A DNA stretch of 64,000 bases from Streptococcus sp. HMSC034E03 (GCF_001811505.1 NZ_KV804996.1:32075-96074), one strand, 5' to 3'. Positions 1 to 6,960 are shown, numbered from the stretch's first letter. Notes: a model not told the origin generated them from the sequence alone. Translations and numbers: made by a program.

Positions 1-219
1 GAAGAAGAGTTTATTTTTGATATTCTCAGTAATCGAGATAAAACCATTATTACTACAAATCTAAGTAGTTCAGAGATTGCTAGCTTGTATAGTGAACGAG
101 TGGCCAACCATGTCAGAACTGGCCTAGAGGGTAACTTTTTCAAGTCATTCACGATCAAAGATAAGCGATACTCAATTAAAAGATTGAAAGAAAAACAACA
201 TGATATTACAACTTTTTAA
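1..219 (+). CDS. Helicase-loader (DnaC/IstB-like) ATPase, C-terminal fragment
   Basis: An open frame runs from the first base to TAA at 217-219 and gives the last 72 residues of a protein whose start lies outside the window. The fragment has the hallmark order of DnaC/IstB-family AAA+ loaders: the sensor-1 strand IITTNLS followed by an IASLYSERVANH helix, the arginine-bearing region that ends these proteins. Such proteins load the replicative helicase at phage or island origins. The place at the left of a small mobile-element module fits a replication role. I cannot see Walker A or B, so the ATPase assignment rests on the C-terminus alone. Confidence 0.7.
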   Translation, partial: EEEFIFDILSNRDKTIITTNLSSSEIASLYSERVANHVRTGLEGNFFKSFTIKDKRYSIKRLKEKQHDITTF

Positions 220-404
220 GTATACTGAACGATATTGGAACAAAGAGGATTTTGAAAAGAGGTCAACGACTTCATGGCGACTATTGAAGTGCTGGACGTG
301 AAATTTTCTGCTACACAATTTAGTGAACCTTTTAATTCAGTGGCTAACGTATTGGTATTATACAGATAACAAAATGGGGTAGATAGTACCGACCCCCTTG
401 AAAC

Positions 405-425
405 GGTGTAACTACTAGTGACACC
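405..425. promoter_or_regulatory. 21-bp palindrome upstream of the next ORF
   Basis: The arms GGTGTAACTA and TAGTGACACC are inverted copies around one central C, with a single mismatched pair. The site sits 27 bases before the ATG at 452. A second small inverted repeat (GGGGT ... ACCCC) lies just upstream at about 376-396. The layout suggests an operator, but no regulator is known. The rest of 220-451 has no convincing gene, only an ATG frame of 31 codons at 274-369 without support. Confidence 0.4.
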
Positions 426-451
426 CTTAAAACAGAAAGAGGAAAAACAAC

Positions 452-946
452 ATGACACTAAAAATATTTTCTGATAAAGCAAAAACATTCACTTTCACTT
501 ACTATTTTTGTGATCAGGCGACCGCTCAAGTAGCAGGTCACGCGCTACTGGGATACATGACTGGGACATATTGCCAGCCTGTAATCTCATTGACCTACAA
601 GGATAAAGGCACGCTTGTCGCTGAGTATGTGGAAGATCACAAGCTAAACAAGACTTTCAAGCGTATTTGTGACAGCTTTAAAGACTACCACAAACAACCA
701 GAGGGAGATGAAGCATTTGAAGAACGCTACAAACGGGAGCGCGTGCTTCAACTCAAAGAGTCAGAGGACTTTGAGAGTTTGCTCAATAAGGTTACAGACT
801 ACGAGCTAGAACTATTAGACTATGCTGATCGCTTGCTTTCTGATAAGCCTATCCCTATGGACTCTATGACCGCTTTTGGTACTTTGGAAATGCTGGGTAA
901 TGAAAGTATTAACCTGCTCCAAAACTTGGACGTAGAAGGCGAATAA
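452..946 (+). CDS. Phage/island protein of unknown function
   Basis: The 164-residue product has a mixed N-terminal half and a charged, helical C-terminal half rich in Glu and Lys (about residues 85-150). I do not recognise a family. The start ATG is preceded by an AGAGG ribosome site. After the TAA at 944-946 the same frame continues for 13 sense codons (reading YRGLADYVAEAES) to a TAG at 986-988, which lies about ten bases before a strong terminator. The tail is acidic like the residues before it. This suggests that the ancestral protein was 13-14 residues longer and that the present stop is a nonsense mutation. Neighbours suggest an accessory phage-type gene, probably expressed with the helicase loader. 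Confidence 0.6.
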   Translation: MTLKIFSDKAKTFTFTYYFCDQATAQVAGHALLGYMTGTYCQPVISLTYKDKGTLVAEYVEDHKLNKTFKRICDSFKDYHKQPEGDEAFEERYKRERVLQLKESEDFESLLNKVTDYELELLDYADRLLSDKPIPMDSMTAFGTLEMLGNESINLLQNLDVEGE

Positions 947-996
947 TATAGAGGCCTTGCTGATTATGTGGCAGAGGCAGAAAGCTAGAACTATCA

Positions 997-1058
997 AGAG
1001 AGGCACCAGCCTCTTTTTGTGGTTTCATTGCTACCTAACCCAATCAATTTGGGTTTTT
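997..1058 (+). terminator. Two tandem Rho-independent terminators
   Basis: The first stem, AGAGGC / GCCTCT around ACCA (999-1014), runs into TTTT. The second, AACCCAA / TTTGGGTT around TCAA (1037-1055), also runs into a T-run. They close the transcript of the gene ending at 946 (or at 988 if the stop is read through). Confidence 0.75.
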
Positions 1059-1082
1059 CTATATAGGGGGATTTTTGAACGA

Positions 1083-1373
1083 ATGGAAGTTATAAAATCA
1101 ATAACCATAGAGACATTTATAAAGCCAATGAAAAACAAGAATATCAGTCACGGTATAGCTGAGTTGGACGGTAGAAAACTAGAAATAGACCTAGATAATC
1201 TGTATATCACCTTTGAACGTGATCGTTTTGATTTAGCAAGAATACCAGGAACTAAGGGAGGGAATCGCTACTTTTTCTCTGTCCTATTTGTGGTAAACGA
1301 TGCAGAAAACTCTATAAGAGACTTTTGCTATATGGTTGTGGATCATGCCAGAAAATACACAAGACAACACTGA
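1083..1373 (+). CDS. Hypothetical island protein
   Basis: The product has 96 residues from the ATG at 1083. The reading frame is open further upstream to 957, but that part runs through the two terminators, so I took the ATG that follows the short GGGGG-containing leader. The protein alternates beta-type segments (IDLDNLYITFERDRFD, YFFSVLFVVND) and ends in a basic helix. No family is recognised. Its 3' end overlaps the next open frame. The location between a replication gene and a late-type regulator suggests a phage or island accessory role. Confidence 0.5.
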   Translation: MEVIKSITIETFIKPMKNKNISHGIAELDGRKLEIDLDNLYITFERDRFDLARIPGTKGGNRYFFSVLFVVNDAENSIRDFCYMVVDHARKYTRQH

Positions 1374-1600
1374 ACCGAAGTAAGACAGATTGCCAATACT
1401 ATTGGGAACTTGCGCTTAGGGAAGCTAGAAAAGTAGAACCAGGTTGGAGTCCCAAACGTGGCGGATATATGTTTGATAGTTTTCCTGAAAGACCAAAGTA
1501 TATGAAACGTGACAAGTATTATAAGCATTATCAAAAGTTTGTTAACTACACCAAGAAAGGAGATAGCTTTTGGCTGAATGGATTGAGCAATCTGAAGTAG
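1325..1600 (+). CDS. Possible small ORF or frame relic
   Basis: An open frame begins at a TTG (1325) inside the previous gene and gives up to 91 residues ending in a Tyr/Lys-rich segment (YMKRDKYYKHYQKF). It has no ATG and no clear ribosome site of its own. A separate ATG at 1345, in another frame, reads MPENTQDNTEPK and then stops at 1381-1383. Together this looks like two gene pieces put out of frame. The composition is plausible for coding, but I cannot assign a function, and it may be a decayed gene. Confidence 0.3.
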   Translation: MLYGCGSCQKIHKTTLNRSKTDCQYYWELALREARKVEPGWSPKRGGYMFDSFPERPKYMKRDKYYKHYQKFVNYTKKGDSFWLNGLSNLK

Positions 1601-1995
1601 TGTTTTGGATGAATATCTTGAGTTATCTTGAGAATATGTGTTAATCAAAACAAATACTAAATAAAGATTAATGTAAAAAAAGAATGATATAAACATTGTT
1701 TAGCTTAATAATTACAAGATAACAAAAGTATAGCGATGGGAGAAATAAGGCAGAGATACCCCCTTTATTTTTAGACGGGGGTATATTTTGCTAAAGCACA
1801 AGAACGCCACCCTCTTCCGCGCAAAAAATTCCTTTTTTGAAATGTTTATAGGTATTAGGGAATGTAGTACTGTCAGGAAGTTAGCTTGATTTTTTCACCT
1901 CTAAAGCTACCCATTAACTAAGTAGTTTAGGAGGCTTTAGATAATTTGTAGTAATGGAACAATTCTACCAAACGAACACCGTAGAAAGGTGCAAT
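1601..1995. other. Intergenic stretch with one terminator-like hairpin
   Basis: This AT-rich region has no convincing ORF. A 7-bp stem, TACCCCC (1757-1763) with GGGGGTA (1777-1783), is followed by TATTTTGC and may end transcription. A motif TACTGTCAGGA occurs at about 1868-1878 and recurs as TACTGTCAGGA just before hicA (about 3768-3778). Nothing else is evident. Confidence 0.4.
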
Positions 1996-2310
1996 ATGAA
2001 ACGTGATAGCCGAGGGAGATTTTTGCCGGGCAACCAAGTAGCAAAAGGCAACAGGGGCAACAGAAAACCAAAATATGGCAATAGCAACGCTTTGAATCAT
2101 GGACTACGCAGAGGATATACTGGACTGTTACCAAGCCAAAAGGGTGGGGTATCTATTTATAAAATGGGTGCATCCCTTGGAACGCTACCAGATAAGTATT
2201 TCCACTACTCAGAAGATGGAGCGCTTTGGGTAGATTATAACGCTTGTCAGTATTTAATTTCAGTTTGTGGCTTTCCTGAAAGTATGTTTAGCGAATCAGA
2301 GGAATGGTGA
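1996..2310 (+). CDS. Basic phage-type protein with RGRFLPGN...KGNRGN N-terminus
   Basis: The product has 104 residues from an ATG at 1996 preceded by AAAGGTG. The frame is also open from 1954, but that start has no better ribosome site. The first 35 residues are basic and Gly/Asn-rich (RGRFLPGNQVAKGNRGN, then KYGNSNALNHG). This is a layout seen at the N-terminus of many phage small-terminase-like and DUF5681-type proteins. The C-terminal part is acidic and aromatic and does not resemble a known domain. The protein is short for a terminase subunit, so it may be a truncated relative or a separate DNA-binding protein. The non-coding hairpin array starts shortly downstream. Confidence 0.5.
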   Translation: MKRDSRGRFLPGNQVAKGNRGNRKPKYGNSNALNHGLRRGYTGLLPSQKGGVSIYKMGASLGTLPDKYFHYSEDGALWVDYNACQYLISVCGFPESMFSESEEW

Positions 2311-2366
2311 GGTTTTGGTTAGGTAGTGGCAAAAAATATGCCTGACAAATGGCAGGGTTATGTGTG

Positions 2367-2460
2367 TTGAACTCCGAGCGAACGCCGAGAAAATAGCTCT
2401 TGAACAGAGAACGAACAGAGAAGATTACATAGCTTGAAGCTAGAGCGAAGCCTGAGAAAG
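2367..2460 (+). repeat. Three 33-34 bp direct repeats left of the hairpin array
   Basis: The pattern TTGAA-N(5-6)-AGCGAA/AACGAA-N(4-5)-GAGAA starts at 2367, 2400 and 2434. The third copy contains TTGAAGCTAGAGCGAA, which recurs exactly at 3043-3058 on the far side of the hairpin array. A short open frame (ATG at about 2359) crosses the first two copies, so part of the conservation could be coding, but no protein is recognised. Confidence 0.6.
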
Positions 2461-2486
2461 TGGGGTATATCCCCCTATCATTTATC

Positions 2487-2985
2487 AAGCAGATAAGAGC
2501 AATAATAACCCTCCTTAACTCCCTGAGAAATGACAAGCAGATAAGCGAAGTTTTTAGCCCTCTTATTTCGGATCTACTCCTTACAGAATGACAAGCAGAT
2601 AAGGACGACAATAAGCCTTCTTAATTGCTTACAAAATGATAGGGAGTTAAGACGAATTTAAAAGCTCTTTATTTTCGTTTTTCTCCTTGTCAAACGGTAA
2701 GGAAATAAGACAGGAAATAACATCGCTTATTTTGATTTTGCTCCCTGAAAAACTGTAAGGAGATAAGGAGACTTATTAGCTTCCTTAATTTGGATTTTCT
2801 CCTTACAAAATGACAGGGAAATAAGAACTAAAATAACTCCCCTTATTTTCCTACCAAATGATAAGCAGATAAGCAAAGAAATAACTTGCCTTAATTGCTT
2901 GCAGAATGACAAGGAAATAAGGGAGATAAAAACATCCCTTAATTGCTTATCAAACCACAAGGAGATACGGGGGCTATCTCCCTCC
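2487..2985 (+). repeat. Array of ten hairpin repeats, period 48 or 58 bp
   Basis: Ten copies of a core resembling AAG(C/G)A(G/A)ATAAG begin at 2487, 2535, 2593, 2641, 2699, 2757, 2815, 2863, 2911 and 2959. The spacings are only 48 or 58 bp. In each copy the core can pair with a segment 10-25 bases later, for example AAGCAGATAAGCAA (2863) with TTGCCTTAATTGCTT (2886). GCA-type cores face TGC and GGA-type cores face TCC, so the arms change together. The 58-bp units carry an extra turn of the form TTTTCTCC. Open frames on the minus strand read through parts of it, but the 58-bp steps break the codon phase, so the block is best read as non-coding. Confidence 0.8.
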
Positions 2986-3042
2986 CCACGCGCTTCTATG
3001 AGCTTCACCCGTCATTGTACATTTTTTCTCACGGGAAAGCAT

Positions 3043-3058
3043 TTGAAGCTAGAGCGAA
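3043..3058 (+). repeat. Fourth copy of the flanking direct repeat
   Basis: TTGAAGCTAGAGCGAA is identical to 2434-2449 and is again followed by a GAGAAA motif. It closes the right side of the hairpin array. A small GC-rich hairpin (GGCGCTCCGCC, about 3086-3096) follows before the next gene. Confidence 0.7.
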
Positions 3059-3144
3059 CATAGAGAAATAGCAAAAAAAAGCCAAGGCGCTCCGCCTCAG
3101 CTATAATTAACACAATAAAATTATACCATACAGGAGGTCAAGGC

Positions 3145-3564
3145 ATGACACCAGAGCAAGTAAAAGAAAAACTAGAGGGCGTTAAGTGGATCAATAAAGA
3201 AATAGAGGGCTTGTATTTAGAGTTTGCAGCTTTAGAAAGTGGTATTATCAAAAAGCCAACACTAAGCCATAGCAGGGTGCAGGCAAGCAGAGAGAACAAG
3301 ACAGAGAACAATCTTATAAGTGTTCTGAAGCTAAAAGAGGACACTTTACAGAGAATTGAGCGACTTACTGAAGAGAGAATGGAAATATCTGGGCTAATCG
3401 ATAAGCTGGCCAATCCTCTTGAGCGTTCTGTTCTCAGGCTGTTTTACTTGAATGATCTCGACGCTTGGGAGGTTGCTGAAGAAATAGATAAATCAAAGAC
3501 TACAGCATACATTATAAGGCAAAAAGCTATAGAACACTTAACAGGTATTGTAAACGGGGATTGA
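3145..3564 (+). CDS. DUF1492 / ArpU-like phage transcriptional regulator
   Basis: The 139-residue protein starts at an ATG preceded by a strong AGGAGG site. Residues 1-95 are mostly a charged coiled-coil-like helix. Residues 105-135 contain a sigma-70 region-4-like helix-turn-helix (LERSVLRLFYLNDLDAWEVA followed by KSKTTAYIIRQKAIEHL). This is the architecture of DUF1492/ArpU family proteins, which control late genes in phages of lactic acid bacteria and also occur in phage-related chromosomal islands. The island right of this gene has no structural genes, so here it may serve the island's own promoters. The assignment to family is good; the target is unknown. Confidence 0.75.
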   Translation: MTPEQVKEKLEGVKWINKEIEGLYLEFAALESGIIKKPTLSHSRVQASRENKTENNLISVLKLKEDTLQRIERLTEERMEISGLIDKLANPLERSVLRLFYLNDLDAWEVAEEIDKSKTTAYIIRQKAIEHLTGIVNGD

Positions 3565-3674
3565 TTTAACCTCCTTACCACAGAGACTAGTGCGTATAGG
3601 GAACCATAGGCTTCATATTCGCCCGTATTTCGCTTTATTTCGTGCTAGATAACTAAAAATACCACGGATAAACT

Positions 3675-3708
3675 AAAAGCCCTTAGAAACGAATCTGGGG
3701 GCTTTTGT
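3675..3708 (+). terminator. Rho-independent terminator
   Basis: AAAAGCCC pairs with GGGGCTTTT across a loop of about 16 bases and runs into a T-run. It follows the DUF1492 gene at some distance and insulates the hicAB promoter. Confidence 0.7.
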
Positions 3709-3736
3709 AACGCGACAGAATAATGAGGAAAATCTC

Positions 3737-3778
3737 TTTACAACACGTGTTATACGTGTTATAATAATACTGTCAGGA
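3737..3778 (+). promoter_or_regulatory. hicAB promoter with tandem operator repeat
   Basis: A -35 box TTTACA (3737-3742) and a -10 box TATAAT (3760-3765) are 17 bp apart. The spacer holds the palindrome ACACGTGT and a perfect tandem repeat ACGTGTTAT x2 (3745-3762). Repeats inside the promoter fit autorepression by HicB, which is usual for HicAB operons. Confidence 0.65.
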
Positions 3779-3790
3779 GGTAAAAGCGCT

Positions 3791-3970
3791 ATGCCTATGA
3801 CACAAAAAGAGATGGTCAAACTCCTTATGGCTCATGGTTGGATAAAAACCAAAGGCGGTAAAGGCTCCCACGTTAAAATGGAGAAGGAAGGGGAAAGACC
3901 TATCACAGTCCCTCATGGTGAACTGAATAAGTACACTGAAAGAGGGATAAGAAAGCAAGCAGGACTGTAA
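3791..3970 (+). CDS. hicA: HicA-family mRNA interferase toxin
   Basis: The 59-residue product starts at an ATG preceded by AGGAGG. It has the compact HicA fold signature: an N-terminal segment MTQKEMVKLLMAHGW, the K-GGKGSH motif with the active-site histidine (His27), and the strand RPITVPHGEL. HicA toxins cut mRNA during translation and are neutralised by HicB. The partner gene starts 43 bases later, so the two form one operon. The length is typical of HicA. Nothing suggests inactivation. The pair may stabilise the island or act against phages, which is inference. Confidence 0.85.
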   Translation: MPMTQKEMVKLLMAHGWIKTKGGKGSHVKMEKEGERPITVPHGELNKYTERGIRKQAGL

Positions 3971-4012
3971 TAAAGGCAGTCCCCCGCTTGTCTTTGATTT
4001 TGGAGGTAAACT

Positions 4013-4465
4013 ATGCTTGTCACTTATCCAGCTTTATTTTATTATGACGATACAGACGGAGCTAACGCCCCTTACTTTGTAACTTTCCCAGATTTTGAAC
4101 ATTCAGCAACTCAAGGGGAAGATATGGCAGACGCTATGGCAATGGCCAGCGATTGGCTCGGTATTAACCTAGCTGATTATATCGAGAATGGGAGAGAAAT
4201 TCCTACCCCTACTCCTATTAACGCTTTATCTTTGGCTTCTAACAACCCTTTCCAGGATGATGAGAACATAGATCTAGTCTATGATCCTAGCAAATCTTTT
4301 ATCTCTATGGTTATGGTTGACGTTGCAGAATATCTAGGCAGTCAAGAGCCTGTTAAAAAAACCCTAACCATTCCACGTTGGGCGGATACATTAGGGCGTG
4401 ACCTAGGGTTGAACTTCTCACAGACCCTAACAGACGCTATTGCTGATAAAAAAATCCATGCTTAA
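4013..4465 (+). CDS. hicB: HicB-family antitoxin
   Basis: The 150-residue protein begins with the HicB partial-RNase-H-like fold (YPALFYYDDTDG ... YFVTFPDF ... HSATQGEDMADAMAMASDWLG). The C-terminal 30 residues (TIPRWADTLGRDLGLNFSQT) look like a DNA-binding element that would allow autorepression. The start follows a TGGAGGT site. It is co-transcribed with hicA in toxin-first order, the common order for HicAB. The predicted operator is the tandem repeat in the promoter at 3745-3762. Confidence 0.85.
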   Translation: MLVTYPALFYYDDTDGANAPYFVTFPDFEHSATQGEDMADAMAMASDWLGINLADYIENGREIPTPTPINALSLASNNPFQDDENIDLVYDPSKSFISMVMVDVAEYLGSQEPVKKTLTIPRWADTLGRDLGLNFSQTLTDAIADKKIHA

Positions 4466-4581
4466 TAATTAACTATGATATAATTGACTTATAAACAGAG
4501 CTTTTCCATCTCCCCTTGAAACAGTTCATTCTGCAGTAGGAGGTGGGACGGTTCTGTTTTTACCATAAAGGAGCATTTAAC

Positions 4582-4791
4582 ATGGCAAAAGTTAAAGAAA
4601 AATGGAACCCAACAATATCACATATTGTCCCTAAAGGTACCAAACTAGCAGACGGTACAATATTAGACAAAGAAACAACCTTAACACAAGAAGAATTTAC
4701 TAAAAATCCCCCTGTTATTCCAGCGGGACACCCTTATTATAATCTTTTAGCTAGAATAAGCAGAGAGGAAATAGAAAAGGAAGAGCTATAG
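4582..4791 (+). CDS. Small island protein of unknown function
   Basis: The ATG at 4582 has an AAAGGAG site, so I prefer it to the open frame starting at 4543. The product has 69 residues, is rich in Lys, Thr and Pro, and has no membrane segment. I do not recognise a family. It lies 117 bases after hicB behind a short hairpin region and is probably a separate transcription unit of the island. Confidence 0.5.
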   Translation: MAKVKEKWNPTISHIVPKGTKLADGTILDKETTLTQEEFTKNPPVIPAGHPYYNLLARISREEIEKEEL

Positions 4792-4930
4792 CACCAAGAA
4801 GCAGTAAAATATAGTAGTTTTGCGCGTGATATTCGCTTGAAAATGACTTGTTAAGGTCAACAAAATTGATAACCACGCGCTTTTAGCTATCTCACCTTTT
4901 CGCTAGCTAAAACAACCAATGCGCGTGATA

Positions 4931-5019
4931 AACATGGCATAATATATTCACAGCTGGAGGCTTGCATAGTCTAGCCGATTAGGGAGTGTTAGACCATGAG
5001 GTCACACACTCCCTTTTTT
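4931..5019 (+). ncRNA. Candidate small RNA ending in a strong terminator
   Basis: A -10-like GGCATAATATATT (about 4936-4948) precedes about 70 bases without an ORF. The stretch ends in a near-perfect hairpin: GGGAGTGT (4982) pairs with ACACTCCC (5006), with an inner GACC/GGTC, followed by six T. A terminator this strong with no gene in front suggests a short non-coding transcript. No -35 box is clear. Confidence 0.45.
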
Positions 5020-5049
5020 GGTATAATAAACCTATCAGATAAGCAAAAA

Positions 5050-5080
5050 CAACTAAAAAAGCGTAGCTGATGACTACGCT
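5050..5080 (-). terminator. Minus-strand terminator
   Basis: AGCGTAG (5060-5066) pairs perfectly with CTACGCT (5074-5080). On the minus strand the hairpin is followed by a run of T (5055-5060 read in reverse). It would stop a leftward transcript starting right of it; the only short leftward frame there is 14 codons at about 5105-5150. Confidence 0.6.
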
Positions 5081-5113
5081 AGTTCTTGCCTGCTGAACTC
5101 ATTAAATTATTTT

Positions 5114-5139
5114 GATAGACTTGAAAAAGTCTATTTTTT
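5114..5139 (+). terminator. Plus-strand terminator
   Basis: ATAGACTT (5115-5122) pairs perfectly with AAGTCTAT (5127-5134) around GAAA and is followed by six T. A possible start for its transcript is the GGTATAATAAA box at about 5020-5030. Confidence 0.7.
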
Positions 5140-5412
5140 GTTCCATTTTTTAGGAACTTTAGGGGGAATGAATGGCAATCTATGCCTATATGTTTATTTT
5201 AGTAACTCTTTAAAAACTCAATAAAATCAAGGGTTTAGGGTCTGTAAATTGGTAAAAAGAAAGTTGCAAAAGGTAATATACGATTATAGCAGAAAGAGAG
5301 GCTTTTTTCAATCTGGAAAATATTCTATACAATTGTTTGAAAGTCTCATCATAAAAGCTTATAATAAAGGTGTAGGAGGAAAGACTCTTCTAATGAAAGG
5401 AGTTGGGGGAAG

Positions 5413-5973
5413 ATGATTAAAAGAGTAGTTTGTTTAATCTTACTAGTCATTACCTTCGTGATGATTCCTACAAATATCGGAGCAAGTTCTCAACCTCTTC
5501 CCAGTGGTCGTTTGACGGGAGAAGAATTAGCAATGGAGTATGCTCAGGAGCGTCAGATTTCAGTTGAGAGGGCTAAAATTATCTTATCTATCGGCTTGTC
5601 AGATAGTAAGGAAAGGACCTATCGAATTCTCTCTGAAAAGATTATCGTCAATCCTAACTATGAAGCTAGAGTCAAGTTTTATTGTCGAACAGATGAAAGT
5701 GGACAATTTAGAGGAATCACGAAACTCTTAGCTACAAGTCTGGTCAACAAGGACGGAAATAAGGAAGCTCCTTTTGCAGGAAATCTTTTTGCCTACCTAG
5801 AAGATCCAAATCGTGTTTTTTACATGGTTTCAGGAGAATTCTACCATAAGGGATCAAACCAAGAACAGCTTTATCAGAGAGAAGGAGGACGAATGCTTGA
5901 AGTGATTTATGATTTCATGGATGATACAAGTACTGGTTTTCCTGTATTTTTAGATACCAAACTAAGTTTTTAA
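5413..5973 (+). CDS. Secreted protein of unknown function upstream of the fab cluster
   Basis: The 186-residue protein has an N-terminal signal peptide (KR followed by a hydrophobic core VVCLILLVITFVMI, residues 4-17, with a likely cut after IGA at about 24). The mature part has a short helical region with the phrase LTGEELAMEYAQERQISVERA, then strands and turns. It has no lipobox and no sorting signal, so it is probably released or loosely bound. An AAAGGAG site precedes the ATG. The same gene occurs next to fabM in pneumococcal relatives, as I recall, and marks the return to core chromosome. A terminator follows directly, so it is not part of the fab operon. Confidence 0.65.
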   Translation: MIKRVVCLILLVITFVMIPTNIGASSQPLPSGRLTGEELAMEYAQERQISVERAKIILSIGLSDSKERTYRILSEKIIVNPNYEARVKFYCRTDESGQFRGITKLLATSLVNKDGNKEAPFAGNLFAYLEDPNRVFYMVSGEFYHKGSNQEQLYQREGGRMLEVIYDFMDDTSTGFPVFLDTKLSF

Positions 5974-6005
5974 AATCGGCCGATACACTTTCGGTCGATT
6001 TTTCT
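5972..6005 (+). terminator. Rho-independent terminator
   Basis: AAATCGGCCGA (5972-5982) pairs with TCGGTCGATTT (5991-6001), with one G-T pair, and runs into T. It overlaps the stop codon of the preceding gene. Confidence 0.8.
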
Positions 6006-6083
6006 CTTGTCTAATAAGCTGGAAAAAGATATAATTTGAAAACAAAATAATTTAATCTTCGTTGTAAATTGAAAGGAGTGGTT

Positions 6084-6869
6084 ATGGATCATATCCTCTA
6101 TCAAGTTCAGGACGATCTAGCGATGCTTACTCTGAATCGTCCAGAGGTAGCCAATGGTTTTCATATTCCTATGTGTCAAGAAATTCTAGAAGCATTAGAA
6201 TTAGCTGAAAAAGATGCTTCGGTTTCGTTTATTCTCATTAATGCTGCCGGCAAAGTCTTCTCTGTTGGGGGCGATCTAGTAGAAATGAAACGTGCTGTCG
6301 ATGAGGATGATATTGCCTCCTTGGCTCAGATTGCAGAATTAGTCAATGCCATTTCTTATAAAATTAAGCAAATTTCTAAGCCTGTCATCATGGAAGTAGA
6401 TGGAGCAGTTGCTGGGGCGGCGGCTAATATGGCTTTGGCAGTTGATTTCTGTATTGCTTCTGACAAGGCTAAATTCATCCAGGCCTTTGTAGGTGTGGGC
6501 TTGGCTCCAGACGCGGGAGGTTTATTCTTGCTTACACGATCACTTGGTGCAACTCGGGCAACGCAATTAGCTATGACTGGCGAAGCTTTCACAGCAGAAA
6601 AAGCACTTGAAGCTGGAGCTGTCTATCGTCTGTGTGCTAGTGATCAACTGGAAAAGACAAGAGAGCAACTATTGAAGAAGTTGAGACGAGGCTCTTCTAA
6701 CTCTTATGCTGCTGTTAAGAAGTTAGTCTGGGAGAGCGAATTTAAGCAGTGGCACGAGTACGCACAGCTAGAATTGGAATTGCAAAAATCTCTATCTTAT
6801 ACGGAGGATTTCAAAGAAGGTGTTCGTGCACATTCTGAAAAAAGACGTCCAAAATTTTTGGGGAAATAA
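6084..6869 (+). CDS. fabM: FabM, trans-2-decenoyl-ACP isomerase
   Basis: FabM converts trans-2- to cis-3-decenoyl-ACP and so makes the double bond of streptococcal unsaturated fatty acids. The 261-residue protein is a crotonase: residues about 55-65 hold the oxyanion segment [13 protein letters not shown] and residues about 100-125 hold [19 protein letters not shown]. The ATG at 6084 follows an AAAGGAG site; an in-frame TTG upstream (6069) gives no better start. It heads the fatty-acid cluster, 91 bases before fabT with the fabT promoter between them. FabM replaces the FabA route, which this cluster lacks. Confidence 0.95.
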   Translation: MDHILYQVQDDLAMLTLNRPEVANGFHIPMCQEILEALELAEKDASVSFILINAAGKVFSVGGDLVEMKRAVDEDDIASLAQIAELVNAISYKIKQISKPVIMEVDGAVAGAAANMALAVDFCIASDKAKFIQAFVGVGLAPDAGGLFLLTRSLGATRATQLAMTGEAFTAEKALEAGAVYRLCASDQLEKTREQLLKKLRRGSSNSYAAVKKLVWESEFKQWHEYAQLELELQKSLSYTEDFKEGVRAHSEKRRPKFLGK

Positions 6870-6877
6870 TAAAATAC

Positions 6878-6934
6878 TTGCGCAATTCTTTGAAGTTTGA
6901 TATACTTTTTTTGTCAAATGTTTTGATAGTTAAA
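6878..6934 (+). promoter_or_regulatory. fabT promoter with FabT box
   Basis: TTGCGC (6878-6883) and TATACT (6901-6906) are 17 bp apart. Just past the likely start lies TTTGATAGTTAAA (6922-6934), which matches the palindromic box TTTGACAGTCAAA before fabK at 11 of 13 positions. The position fits repression of fabT and the operon by FabT with long-chain acyl-ACP. Confidence 0.7.
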
Positions 6935-6960
6935 CTTTTTTGATGAGGGAGGGAAGAAAA

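Larger units (their letters stand above)
4792..5412. other. Right end of the accessory segment: repeats and terminators, no gene
   Basis: The stretch contains GCGCGTGAT at about 4824, its inverse CACGCGC at about 4874, and GCGCGTGATA again at 4921. TTTTAGCTA (about 4880) can pair with TAGCTAAAA (about 4904). Three terminators follow and are listed separately. Between 5140 and 5412 I see only AT-rich DNA that may include the element-chromosome junction. I could not identify an attachment site because the other end is outside the window. Confidence 0.4.

Noticed and set aside
2487-2985. CRISPR array
   Set aside because: Units are imperfect, have no unique spacers between identical repeats, and no cas genes are nearby.
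2727-3008. Minus-strand frame of 93 codons with repeated ISLSF/ICLSF phrases
   Set aside because: It is the translation of the DNA hairpin array. The 58-bp steps change the codon phase and the frame has no ribosome site.
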